DNA of 64,000 bases from Leptolinea tardivitalis (GTDB lineage: Bacteria; Chloroflexota; Anaerolineae; Anaerolineales; Anaerolineaceae): positions 62,001 to 126,000 of the forward strand of contig NZ_BBYA01000002.1 of NCBI RefSeq assembly GCF_001050275.1. The letters run 5' to 3'. A program made the position numbers and the translations under genes. Below are positions 18,402 through 27,285 of this stretch, piece by piece; the first letter of the stretch is position 1, and each line of letters starts with the position of its first letter. The notes beneath the pieces were generated by a model. It ran no database searches. It was given only the letters and a program-made list of their open reading frames with translations, and was not told where the DNA came from.

Positions 18402-19343
18402 CTATCCATTCGTCAGCACAAAGCTCTTAATCTTGTTTTTTTCCAATACAACCAGAGCGCCAGATAAGAAACCCTGCTCATACATACTTCCGGGGTTGAT
18501 ACATAATGTCCGGCCAATGCGTGTAGTTGCCTTGCATTCATGAATGTGGCCGTGAAGGCCGAGCAGTGGTTGATGTTTTTCGAATGTCTCCCGGACGGCT
18601 TTGCTGCCTACGGGGGTTAATAAATTGCCTGCCAGCTTGGGGCGCAGGTCTTTTGTCAATTCGGGTGCTTCATCCAGCCCGGAATTGTATGGTGGAACAT
18701 GCAGGTTAAATATACAATTTTGCATATTGTTGACCTGGGCTGTCATGGCTGTTAACCGATCAGCCAGGTCTTCTTCGGTAGATTCGCGAAAGGTATGCCA
18801 GGGGGTGGGATTCGTCCAACCGGAAGATATCATTTCGTGGTGATCATCAATCTGAACAACCCGTCCTTCGCAGTGTTCCACCTGTTTGCAGGATTTCACC
18901 AGGTCGTCCAATTCAAACATATCATCATTGCCGGGAGCGATAAAACAGCGAATTCCCGTACCCTTCAATTTTTCACAGGCATAATCCAGCCATTCTTCTG
19001 CTGTTTTTAGGACGAGTTTTATAAAAATTGGATTAATCAAATCAGGCTTCTTTTCGAATTCAGCCACTTCTTCCCGGGTAGTACGGTATGGATAATACCC
19101 CCGGCTGCGAATTCGTTTTTCCATTTCCTTCACTTCATCTTCACCATGCAAAATAGATTCCTGCTCCAATAAAACAGAACGAAACGTGCCGTGCCCATTC
19201 TCAATGATCGGAACAATGGCTTTACCGGTCATATCACCCCCTAGAATCAATACGTCTGCTTCGTAGAACTTACCGGCGCTGATGAATTTTTTCCAGCAGA
19301 TTTCTGATCCATGGACATCGGTGGCAAAGAATAACTTGGTCAA
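18402..19343 (-). CDS. Calcineurin-like metallophosphoesterase
   Basis: A 313-residue protein with the complete dinuclear metal-site set of the family. These are DVH at residues 9-11 (TDVHGSE), GGDMTGK near 36, GNDDMFEL near 138, HVPPYNS near 210, and HGHIHE near 260. A long insertion (about residues 60-120) between the second and third motifs is specific to this subgroup. Substrates of such proteins range from cyclic nucleotides to nucleic acids and phosphoproteins; nothing here selects one. It lies 23 bp upstream of the permease gene and may be co-transcribed. Upstream sequence is AT-rich with a TATAAT near 19440 on the minus strand. Confidence 0.87.
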   Translation of the reverse strand: MTKLFFATDVHGSEICWKKFISAGKFYEADVLILGGDMTGKAIVPIIENGHGTFRSVLLEQESILHGEDEVKEMEKRIRSRGYYPYRTTREEVAEFEKKPDLINPIFIKLVLKTAEEWLDYACEKLKGTGIRCFIAPGNDDMFELDDLVKSCKQVEHCEGRVVQIDDHHEMISSGWTNPTPWHTFRESTEEDLADRLTAMTAQVNNMQNCIFNLHVPPYNSGLDEAPELTKDLRPKLAGNLLTPVGSKAVRETFEKHQPLLGLHGHIHECKATTRIGRTLCINPGSMYEQGFLSGALVVLEKNKIKSFVLTNG

Positions 19344-19453
19344 TTTTCTCGCAGCTCGAAAGGAAGTAATAGAAGCCCTGATTTTACTGTAGGAAGGTTA
19401 TTTGTACAATCTCATCATTAAAAAAATATTAATACATTATTATACAAAATGTC

Positions 19454-20542
19454 TCACGTTGGTTGAAGAAAATGACTGTATTGAATGGTTAATAACAAAA
19501 GGAAGAATTGAATCATTGTGGGAATAATTGAAGAGAACTGATCGAAATAGAAGAGCAGAGGAGTGAGAACTGTTAATGATAATAACAAGATGAAATAGAT
19601 ACAACTCAACAACCGTGGAAGCATATGTTTAATTCGGAAGAACAGAAGGCAGGCGCAGAGAAGAAGAAGAAATCCGGTTCCTGCCTGAAGTCCAATCAGA
19701 ATAATATACAAATCCAGAGATACATGGCCGCGAATATAATGCCCTGCCACCAATGGTTTGAGGATTTCCAATAAGACCGGTGAATTTTGAAATTTGACCA
19801 GAATGCGGAGAGAATCTGCCATGACCCAGATGCTCCAGGCGATCAGACCACCTACGAGAAATGAATGTATATAAAACGGAGAAAGTCGCGATTTTGCCAG
19901 CTCTTTTATTTTATGTAGCCAGCTTTGCGGTGATTCTGGAGCGAGGTACAAATCTTCATTACGAAGAAAATCCTGGAGATTTTCAGCCAGCAAGGTGATA
20001 TCTGTGCGGTCTGAGGTTTGAATCACCTGATCCAGCCGTTCCTGAAGGCGTTGGCGTTCTGAATCTGAAAGGTCGTTGTCAAGAATTTCCTGAAACTCAT
20101 CGAAAGCCTGATAGAGATGAGACCGCGGATCATGTGATATCGGTTGCCTGGTTTTGACATAGACTAAGACGATCAGAAGAAAAAAAACATAAACAACCGG
20201 TGCAGCAGGTGGATAAAAGTAATCATTGGTTGCTGTAATAAATTTGCCTACTTCATCAATAAACAAACCTATGCCGATACCAGATCCGGCTGCTGATACC
20301 TTATATATCCACCGGTTTGAAAACAGAAGCGGCAAGAGAGCACTGATAAACAGGATCAAACCTCCCCAGAGAACATGAGCAAAATGCAATTCGCCGCCGC
20401 CAATCTTTGGATAATTGGTGAGATGCAGAAAGAAGCGTGTTCCTGATACTGAAAAGGCAAAACTTAACATCAGGATCAGCAGGTAATTTTCTGCCTGGTC
20501 CCGGCGGATCAAATGACGCACAGGAGATAACATGGTTTTCAT
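19454..20542 (-). CDS. Polytopic membrane protein, function unknown
   Basis: A 362-residue protein that I cannot assign. Hydrophobic helices cover about residues 20-135 (four helices, with the conserved-looking segment FIDEVGKFITATNDYFYPPA). A hydrophilic domain of about 90 residues (140-230) follows, with a predicted helical, acidic stretch (FDEFQEILDNDLSDSERQRLQERL). Then come four or five further helices to the C-terminus. The start codon overlaps the preceding methionine-synthase-activation-like gene in an ATGA junction and lacks its own ribosome site, which indicates translational coupling. Confidence 0.65.
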   Translation of the reverse strand: MKTMLSPVRHLIRRDQAENYLLILMLSFAFSVSGTRFFLHLTNYPKIGGGELHFAHVLWGGLILFISALLPLLFSNRWIYKVSAAGSGIGIGLFIDEVGKFITATNDYFYPPAAPVVYVFFLLIVLVYVKTRQPISHDPRSHLYQAFDEFQEILDNDLSDSERQRLQERLDQVIQTSDRTDITLLAENLQDFLRNEDLYLAPESPQSWLHKIKELAKSRLSPFYIHSFLVGGLIAWSIWVMADSLRILVKFQNSPVLLEILKPLVAGHYIRGHVSLDLYIILIGLQAGTGFLLLLCACLLFFRIKHMLPRLLSCIYFILLLSLTVLTPLLFYFDQFSSIIPTMIQFFLLLLTIQYSHFLQPT

Positions 20543-21285
20543 AGGGGTGGTTTATATGTACAGGTTGCGCTCATGGCACAGAAATCACACGATCTGGATG
20601 ATTGATCCATCTGCCGGCCATACGGGATCAACATAGAGATGGATTTTACAGGCGTCATCATGCCTGATGAATTGATCTTGATATTGAGTGGCAGGCCGGC
20701 AAATAATGCGCCAAGTTGTCTGTGCCCTGTAGCGGCATCCCAATCTGGTGCTCCAGGACTGATCGGAATACCCGTTCTCAGGCCTGTCTGGTTCATCACG
20801 TCTTCTGACACCTGACACACAATTGTGCCGATACTATCAATCAGACAGGATGCCGATGCATCCATTGCGTATGCTAAGGCCGGATCTTCTTTGAATGAAT
20901 TCGAGATCACTACATCCACTCCCGAACCGAGAGTAGCAAAAAAGACGATTGCACCATCTGCCGGTCTCAATGCTCTCTCTATTGTCTTTCCTTCCAGGCG
21001 GATATGTTCATCCAGATATATGAAGCGATGGTCTTTCCGATGCACCGGTTTGCATATCAGGGTTAATTCCGGTCTGGCCAAATCTGTAATAATCTGAATT
21101 GCCTTACGGGTGAGATCTGCAAGTTCCGGTCTGCGTTTCATGAGAATATCCGGCCGGGATCCCTGTACACTCAATACACGGTCAACTGTGACTTCTGGAA
21201 TTTGATATGTCAACAGTCGTTGTTTGATAAGTTCGGGATAGCCTGATGGGCAGGTGTAAACTTGCATTGTCGTGATTTTCTTCAT
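20539..21285 (-). CDS. B12-dependent methionine synthase activation-domain-like protein with C-terminal Cys cluster
   Basis: The 248-residue protein contains the pattern of the MetH activation (AdoMet-binding) domain: IPISPGAPDWDAATGHRQLG followed by the segment SSGMMTPVKSISMLIPYG, plus TLGSGVDVVI upstream. It ends with SCDFCAMSATCTY, a CxxC...C cluster that could hold iron-sulfur or zinc. Free-standing versions of this domain reactivate corrinoid enzymes in anaerobes, but no MetH or corrinoid methyltransferase gene is in this window. I use the ATG at 21285; the frame extends to a GTG at 21378 with non-conserved residues. A second candidate is the ATG at 21267. Confidence 0.75.
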   Translation of the reverse strand: MKKITTMQVYTCPSGYPELIKQRLLTYQIPEVTVDRVLSVQGSRPDILMKRRPELADLTRKAIQIITDLARPELTLICKPVHRKDHRFIYLDEHIRLEGKTIERALRPADGAIVFFATLGSGVDVVISNSFKEDPALAYAMDASASCLIDSIGTIVCQVSEDVMNQTGLRTGIPISPGAPDWDAATGHRQLGALFAGLPLNIKINSSGMMTPVKSISMLIPYGRQMDQSSRSCDFCAMSATCTYKPPL

Positions 21286-21553
21286 GCTTATTGAAATTAT
21301 GCGATGAAAAAAAGAATATCGGAATACAGGGCAGGAATGGATTAGAATCAGGATATCAGGATCCCTCCCAAAAATCACCTGTTTTCATCGTTTCTTTTGA
21401 TTTTAAGATGTAATACGAAAATATTCCATGAGCGTTGTAGATTTGTATTAAAACAAACGATTTTGGTTTCTTCGGAGTTTTTCGCTTTTCCGATTTGTTG
21501 TCGTTTTTGCAGCCCTATGACCGGATATATGGCAGGAAGAAGGATGGAGCTCT

Positions 21554-22414
21554 ATGATCAATTCCAGATTTGCCTTAGGTGTGATGGTACGGGAAGTAAA
21601 ACGGCCGACATTCGAAGAATCTCTGGAACGCATTCACGATATGGGGTTCGAATGTGTACAATTCAATTTGAATGTACTCGGTCTGCCTACGGTGCCGGCT
21701 TCACTGCCACACGGCAAAGCGGGAGAAATAGGCGCTTCTTTCTGGGCGTATGGTTTGAGTCTGGCGGCCATTTCAGGAACGTTCAATACGGCTCATCCTG
21801 ATCCTGATGTTCGAAAAGCCGGTGTTACCGGGATTCGCACCTTATGCGAAGCTGCCGGTGATATGGGGACGCAGGTGGTCACTCTCAGCACCGGTACATG
21901 TAATCCAGACCATATGTGGCGGTCTCATCCGAATAATGATTCCACGGAAGCGTGGAAGGTGATGATATCAACCTATCGTGAATTGGTGCGAATTGCCGAA
22001 TCAAACTCTGTATTGCTGGCATTTGAACCGGAAGTCACCAATATTGTCAACACTGTTGACAAAGCGGTTCGCCTTTTGGATGAAATAAGTTCAGATAACT
22101 TGAAAATTGTTATGGATCCGGCTAATTTATTGTTTCCCCAGGATATAGAACGCCAGCAGGAGATCTTCGAAGATGCGTTTTCACGGCTGGGCAAGTTCAT
22201 AGTCCTGGCGCATGCCAAAGATGTCGGTGAATATGATGCCAGTATTGATGAATTGGTGCGGCTTCCAGCAGGAAAAGGAAAATTGGACTATGTCTGCTAT
22301 CTGCGATTGCTGAAAGAATCCGATTTCCAGGGACCCATAATCATTCACAATCTGCCCGAAGAGGAAATGCCTGTGAGTCTGGAGTTCCTGAATTCAACAC
22401 TATCCCGGGTATGA
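21554..22414 (+). CDS. Sugar phosphate isomerase/epimerase-like TIM-barrel protein
   Basis: A 286-residue AP-endonuclease-2/xylose-isomerase-like barrel. Metal-ligand positions are visible as Glu in LAFEPEV (about residue 158), Asp in IVMDPANLL (about 190), His in LAHAKDVG (about 218), and a C-terminal Glu in NLPEEE. The family isomerises or epimerises sugars and their derivatives; the substrate is unknown. The ATG at 21554 has GGAG seven bases upstream. It is upstream of and co-directional with a GH13 glucosidase gene (about 150 bp gap), so a role in carbohydrate breakdown is likely but unproven. The 268 bp before it (21286-21553) form the divergent promoter region and show nothing else I recognise. 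Confidence 0.85.
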   Translation: MINSRFALGVMVREVKRPTFEESLERIHDMGFECVQFNLNVLGLPTVPASLPHGKAGEIGASFWAYGLSLAAISGTFNTAHPDPDVRKAGVTGIRTLCEAAGDMGTQVVTLSTGTCNPDHMWRSHPNNDSTEAWKVMISTYRELVRIAESNSVLLAFEPEVTNIVNTVDKAVRLLDEISSDNLKIVMDPANLLFPQDIERQQEIFEDAFSRLGKFIVLAHAKDVGEYDASIDELVRLPAGKGKLDYVCYLRLLKESDFQGPIIIHNLPEEEMPVSLEFLNSTLSRV

Positions 22415-22571
22415 AAGAGACTTTTCTATCAGGATTTTGACTCAATCCCGGGGTTTTGTATGCATCTGTATCTGATAACAGGGCAATAAGCCGGGAAACG
22501 GTCATAGTTTCCAAGATAGAGCATAAATTTTTCTATTAATAAGCTGGAACAGGACCACAATGGAGAGACGT

Positions 22572-24206
22572 ATGGAAAAGGACGCTTCGCTTTGGTGGAA
22601 AACCGGAGTTATCTACCAGATTTATCCCCGTAGTTTTCAGGACAGCAACGCCGATGGCATTGGCGATCTGCAGGGAGTGATCAACCGTATGGATTATCTG
22701 GCCAAAACACTGGGGGTGGATGCCATCTGGTTGTCTCCCTTCTACCCGTCTCCCCAGGCTGATTTTGGGTATGACGTGTCTGACTATTGTGATGTTGACC
22801 CGATTTTCGGGAACCTTGCTGTTTTTGACCGGTTGGTGAGAGAAGCCCATGAACGGGGCATGAAGGTGATCATCGATATTGTCCCCAACCATACTTCTGA
22901 CCGGCATCCGTGGTTTCTCGAATCACGGTCAAGCAGAGACAATCCCAAACGAGACTGGTATATCTGGCGGGATGCCAGGCCAGATGGTACACCTCCGAAT
23001 AACTGGCTGGCGGTATTTGGAGGATCTTCCTGGGAATGGGATGAGACAACAGGCCAGTACTATATGCATTCTTTTTTGAAAGAACAACCTGATCTGAATT
23101 GGCGCAATCCTCTTGTTCGTCAGGCAATGTTTGATATCTACCGCTTCTGGCTGGATCGCGGTGTAGACGGTTTCCGAATTGATGTGGCACATTACATTCT
23201 TAAAGATCCTGAATTTCGCGATAATCCAATCAACCGGGATCCATCAAAAGGTGAGTTAAAGAAAACCGGTGACTATGACAAACTGTTGCATATATACGAC
23301 AAGGGACATCCTGATGTGCACGCTGTCTATCAGGAATTACGGGAAATACTGGATTCCTACTCCCCTCCACGATATTCTGTGGGCGAAATTCATATAGCAG
23401 ATTGGAAAACATGGGCGACGTATTACGGCCAGAACAACGATGAATTGCATATGCCCTTCAATTTCGCCCTCCTGGTCGCGCCCTGGAAGGCAACCGTTCT
23501 TCGCAAAATCGTAGAAAACGTGGAAAAAGTAACTCCCTCGTGGGGATGGCCGAATTATGTACTGGGTAATCATGACGAGCCGCGCATTGCCGGACGTTAT
23601 GGGCCATTGATCGCCCGACAGGCGGCCATGCTGCTTCTGACACTTCGCGGTACCCCCACACTCTACAATGGCGATGAGTTCGGCCAGACCAATGTGACCA
23701 TTCCATTGGAGGAACAAAAAGATCCCTGGGGCAAACGTGTTCCGGGTACTGGCAGAGATCAGAACCGTACACCCAATCAGTGGACGGCTGGACCCAATGC
23801 TGGTTTCACATCAGAAGGTGTCACGCCCTGGCTTCCACTGGCGGATGATTACAAAACAATCAATATGGAGACCGAATTAAAAGACCCGACATCCATGTTG
23901 AATCTTTATCGGCGCCTTCTGGCGTTCCGGAAACAATCAAAAGCCCTGCACTCTGGTCGTTATGAGAGCATTGACCCCGTGCCAGAAAATTGCTTCGCCT
24001 ATCTGCGAGAAGCCGGGGATGAAAAAATCATCACCGTCTTTAATCTGGGAGATACCACCATGCGCCTCAATTTGCGGCGTTTCGGCAGACTGGAGATTAT
24101 CGTTTCAACTGGCATGGACCGGTCAGGATTGGCTGAGAGTGATCATATCGACCTCTCGCCGTGGGAAGGTCTGGTATTACGGGTACTGGCTGATAAGAAA
24201 TCCTGA
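22572..24206 (+). CDS. GH13 alpha-glucosidase (oligo-1,6-glucosidase / alpha-amylase family)
   Basis: A 544-residue cytoplasmic glycoside hydrolase that releases glucose from alpha-linked oligosaccharides. Barrel motifs in order are DIVPNHTS, GVDGFRIDVAH with the nucleophile Asp, SVGEIHIAD with the acid/base Glu, and VLGNHDEPR with the stabilising Asp. The N-terminal YQIYPRSFQDSNADGIGDL is typical of this group. The ATG at 22572 has GGAGAG five bases upstream; another in-frame ATG at 22560 itself overlaps that ribosome site and is less likely. It converges on the trehalose synthase gene with only 17 bp between stop codons. No signal peptide is present. Confidence 0.92.
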   Translation: MEKDASLWWKTGVIYQIYPRSFQDSNADGIGDLQGVINRMDYLAKTLGVDAIWLSPFYPSPQADFGYDVSDYCDVDPIFGNLAVFDRLVREAHERGMKVIIDIVPNHTSDRHPWFLESRSSRDNPKRDWYIWRDARPDGTPPNNWLAVFGGSSWEWDETTGQYYMHSFLKEQPDLNWRNPLVRQAMFDIYRFWLDRGVDGFRIDVAHYILKDPEFRDNPINRDPSKGELKKTGDYDKLLHIYDKGHPDVHAVYQELREILDSYSPPRYSVGEIHIADWKTWATYYGQNNDELHMPFNFALLVAPWKATVLRKIVENVEKVTPSWGWPNYVLGNHDEPRIAGRYGPLIARQAAMLLLTLRGTPTLYNGDEFGQTNVTIPLEEQKDPWGKRVPGTGRDQNRTPNQWTAGPNAGFTSEGVTPWLPLADDYKTINMETELKDPTSMLNLYRRLLAFRKQSKALHSGRYESIDPVPENCFAYLREAGDEKIITVFNLGDTTMRLNLRRFGRLEIIVSTGMDRSGLAESDHIDLSPWEGLVLRVLADKKS

Positions 24207-24223
24207 TTCTATCTGTGGCGTTT

Positions 24224-25825
24224 TTATTCCAACCAGGCAGATTGGTGTGCCTTCAGTTGGATTGATTCTGATCCCTGTGGAATTACTGTATTGGTCAGCA
24301 GTTCCTTTCGGGGAGAGACATCCAATACTCCGGCAAGGGCTACACTGACAGTATCTTCACCAAGATTATGAAGAGCCATCATCCTGCGGCTGCCATCTTC
24401 ACGGAGATAACAGAGTACTGAAGGATTGCCTGCATCGATAAATTTGATCTGGCTGCCAGCCAGGAATGATCGTTCCTTGCGCAGACGGATAAGATGTTTC
24501 ATGAAGTTCAAAAAAGAAGACGGGTCCTTTTGCTGGTCAGCCACATTCACCTTTTGCGGGTTGTAGGTCGGACTATTGATCACCGGGGCATATAGCCGAT
24601 TGGAATCGGAGAAGCCGGCATTGGGTGCCTCAGCTGACCATTGCATGGGAGTGCGAACGCCGTTTCGATCAAAAAGGTCGATATTGTCGCCCATGCCGAT
24701 TTCATCCCCGTAATATATGATAGGGGTTCCCGGCAGAGAGAAGAGAATGGCTTCGGCCTGCCTCATTTTTGCAGGATCATTATCCATGAGTGGAGCAAAT
24801 CGGCGGCGGATACCCAGATTCAGTTTCATCTTCGGATCCGGAGCGTATTGCTGCCACATCCAATCGCGTTCTTCCGGAGTGACCATCTCCAACGTCAACT
24901 CATCATGGTTGCGCAGGAAAGTGCACCACTGGCAGCCTTCAGGAATGGACGGTGTGTTTTCAATCGCCCATTGGATGGGAGCTGGATCGCCTTTTTTCAT
25001 GGCCATATAGATGCGCGGCATCAATGGGAAATGGAAGGCCATCGTAAATTCATCACCATCACCAAAATACTCGCGTACGTCTGCCGGCCATTGATTGGCT
25101 TCTGCCAGCAGAATCCGACCGGGAAATTCGGCATCCAGTACTTTGCGGATTTTTTTCAGGTAATCATGAGTTTCAGGTAAATTTTCGCAGTTTGTGCCTT
25201 CCCGCTCAAATAAATAGGGAACGGCATCTGCCCGAAAACCGTCCAATCCCAACTTCGCCCAAAAGCGCATTACATTAAGCATTTCTTCCTGCAGAGCTGG
25301 ATTGCGATAATTCAAATCAGGCTGTGATGCAAAAAAACGGTGCCAGTAATACTCGCCTACTTCAGGGGAATAGGTCCAATTGGAAGGCTCGGTATCTACA
25401 AAGATGATACGGGCATCGGCAAATTCTTTGCCTGTTTTGCTCCACACATAGTAATCCTTGTAGGGTGAAGATGGATCTTTGAGGGCAGCCTGAAACCAGT
25501 GATGCTGATCAGATGTGTGGTTGAGAACCAGGTCAGCCACCACATGTATTCCACGTTTGTGGGCTTCATCAAGCAATTTCTTCAAATCTTCTATTGTCCC
25601 AAAATCGGGATGTATATGCATGTAATCGGCAATATCGTATCCGTCATCTTTCAGCGGGGATGGATACATAGGGAGAAGCCACAGGCAATCGACGCCAAGG
25701 TCTTTGAGGTAATCCAGTTTTTCAATCAAACCGGGAATATCGCCATTTCCATCATTGTTGCTGTCACGGTAAGCACGGACGTACACTTCATAAAAGATGG
25801 CATTCTGATACCAGTTGTCTGTCAT
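24224..25825 (-). CDS. treS: Trehalose synthase (maltose alpha-D-glucosyltransferase), GH13
   Basis: Interconverts maltose and trehalose intramolecularly. The N-terminus NWYQNAIFYEVYVRAYRDS is characteristic of TreS. GH13 motifs are DLVLNHTS, GLDGFRADAVPYL, ILLAEANQW and FLRNHDELTL. At 533 residues it has the usual TreS core length without a fused maltokinase domain, and no maltokinase gene is adjacent. The start at 25825 has AAGGAAT upstream and lies 20 bp after the MBOAT gene, so it is the last gene of a minus-strand run. It likely serves in trehalose compatible-solute metabolism or glucan recycling together with the converging alpha-glucosidase. Confidence 0.92.
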   Translation of the reverse strand: MTDNWYQNAIFYEVYVRAYRDSNNDGNGDIPGLIEKLDYLKDLGVDCLWLLPMYPSPLKDDGYDIADYMHIHPDFGTIEDLKKLLDEAHKRGIHVVADLVLNHTSDQHHWFQAALKDPSSPYKDYYVWSKTGKEFADARIIFVDTEPSNWTYSPEVGEYYWHRFFASQPDLNYRNPALQEEMLNVMRFWAKLGLDGFRADAVPYLFEREGTNCENLPETHDYLKKIRKVLDAEFPGRILLAEANQWPADVREYFGDGDEFTMAFHFPLMPRIYMAMKKGDPAPIQWAIENTPSIPEGCQWCTFLRNHDELTLEMVTPEERDWMWQQYAPDPKMKLNLGIRRRFAPLMDNDPAKMRQAEAILFSLPGTPIIYYGDEIGMGDNIDLFDRNGVRTPMQWSAEAPNAGFSDSNRLYAPVINSPTYNPQKVNVADQQKDPSSFLNFMKHLIRLRKERSFLAGSQIKFIDAGNPSVLCYLREDGSRRMMALHNLGEDTVSVALAGVLDVSPRKELLTNTVIPQGSESIQLKAHQSAWLE

Positions 25826-25845
25826 AGTAATTCCTTGTCAATGGA

Positions 25846-27285
25846 TTAGAAACCCTGATAAACAAAAGCGGCAGATGGGATATTGCTCCAAAGAATACTT
25901 AATACTACACATAAAATACCCAATCCAACCACTACAGATTGCACAGGTCGAGGGAAGGAAAAAACCGTTCGTTCTTCACCATGTTTTTCTTGAAAAGCAT
26001 CGAGGAAAAATGAAACCATGAGGGCAGCCATCGGAAATACCAGTTCCAACAGGCGAAAACGAGTGGTGCCACCGCCGGTGAATAACGACAAACAAAATCC
26101 GGCGGCCAGTTTCAAACTGCCGGCGGCGAAAAGCATCCAGGTTGGCAGCAGCAGACAATATACCCGCAGAGAAAAAAGGATCTGTTTCCATCGTGGTTGT
26201 TTTTTCGGTGAAATGAATCCGGGTTTCTGAGAGATCAAATGGTCTGCCATTTGATACAGGCTGTGCAGTGCACCCCATGCCAGCAAGGCCAGGGTAGCAT
26301 TATGCCAAATCCCGCTGACCAGCATGGTTACCAATGGCGGCAGTATGATACGCGCCGGTTTGCCGGCAGAAAATCCTCGCCGGATGAGAAATCTCTGGAT
26401 GGGGAAGAAGATATAGTCTCGCAGCCAGAAGGATAATGACATATGCCAGCGGTTCCAGAAATCCAGCATATTGTGCGCGAAAAACGGCTGCTTGAAATTC
26501 GGCGATAAACGGATTCCGAAGAGGAGACTGATTCCCCGTACAAGGCCGGTATAACCGGCGAAATCGTTATACAACCAGATTCCGTAGATCAATATCGCAA
26601 TCCACCGGTCGCTGGCGGCGAATTCCATCGGGCGGGCGAATATTCCTTCAGGTAAGAGTGTCACGAGAGTACCGGCAATGACCAGCTTGCGGAAAAGTCC
26701 GGTCAGAATCAGCCAGCCGCCTTCGGCCAGCTCGTTGTTCCCCACGAGGCGGTTTTGTTTGATCTGTGGAAGCAGATTTTTTCCTCGTTCAATTGGACCT
26801 GAGATCAGGTGTGGGAAGTACGCCAGGAAAAGGCCAAAATCAACCAGGTCATGTTCTGGTGAGATTTGCTTTTGATACACTTCGACCAGATAGGCAATGG
26901 CCTGAAGGGTATAAAAGGAAAATCCGATAGGCAGAAGGATTTTGGTGGAGAGTGAAGTTCCACCTGATAAAACCCTGAGGATCAGGTCAATGTAGCCGGT
27001 GGCAGCGAATCGGAAAAAGAGCAATCCAGCGGTATTCAATCCAATACCAGCCCACAGCCAGGCTTTTTTATGTAAAATTCCTGCCGCTATTCTCCGGGCA
27101 ATCAGGTAATTAATCAGAATGGAGCTGCCCAGTATGACGGCAAATTCCCAGCGCCAGGACGCGGCGAAATAGAGCGAACAAAGCAGCAGCCAGATGTTCT
27201 GCCCGCGCCGGGGAAGCAGGTGATACACCCCCAATGCCGCGGCCAAAAAGTACACAAATGGAAGACTAATGATTTCCATATTCAT
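25846..27285 (-). CDS. MBOAT-family O-acyltransferase (AlgI/DltB-like)
   Basis: A membrane enzyme of 479 residues with ten or more helices that transfers acyl groups to envelope polymers. Family segments are YFPHLISGPIERGKNLLPQI, then DFWNRWHMSLSFWLRDYIFFP, and GIWHNATLALLAWGALHS with the invariant catalytic-site His. The gene begins at the ATG at 27285 or the next ATG at 27279, both inside the end of the upstream SGNH-like gene, so translation is coupled. The pair resembles AlgI/AlgX- or DltB/DltD-type systems in which MBOAT moves an acyl group across the membrane and an SGNH protein attaches it. The polymer is unknown. Confidence 0.9.
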   Translation of the reverse strand: MNMEIISLPFVYFLAAALGVYHLLPRRGQNIWLLLCSLYFAASWRWEFAVILGSSILINYLIARRIAAGILHKKAWLWAGIGLNTAGLLFFRFAATGYIDLILRVLSGGTSLSTKILLPIGFSFYTLQAIAYLVEVYQKQISPEHDLVDFGLFLAYFPHLISGPIERGKNLLPQIKQNRLVGNNELAEGGWLILTGLFRKLVIAGTLVTLLPEGIFARPMEFAASDRWIAILIYGIWLYNDFAGYTGLVRGISLLFGIRLSPNFKQPFFAHNMLDFWNRWHMSLSFWLRDYIFFPIQRFLIRRGFSAGKPARIILPPLVTMLVSGIWHNATLALLAWGALHSLYQMADHLISQKPGFISPKKQPRWKQILFSLRVYCLLLPTWMLFAAGSLKLAAGFCLSLFTGGGTTRFRLLELVFPMAALMVSFFLDAFQEKHGEERTVFSFPRPVQSVVVGLGILCVVLSILWSNIPSAAFVYQGF

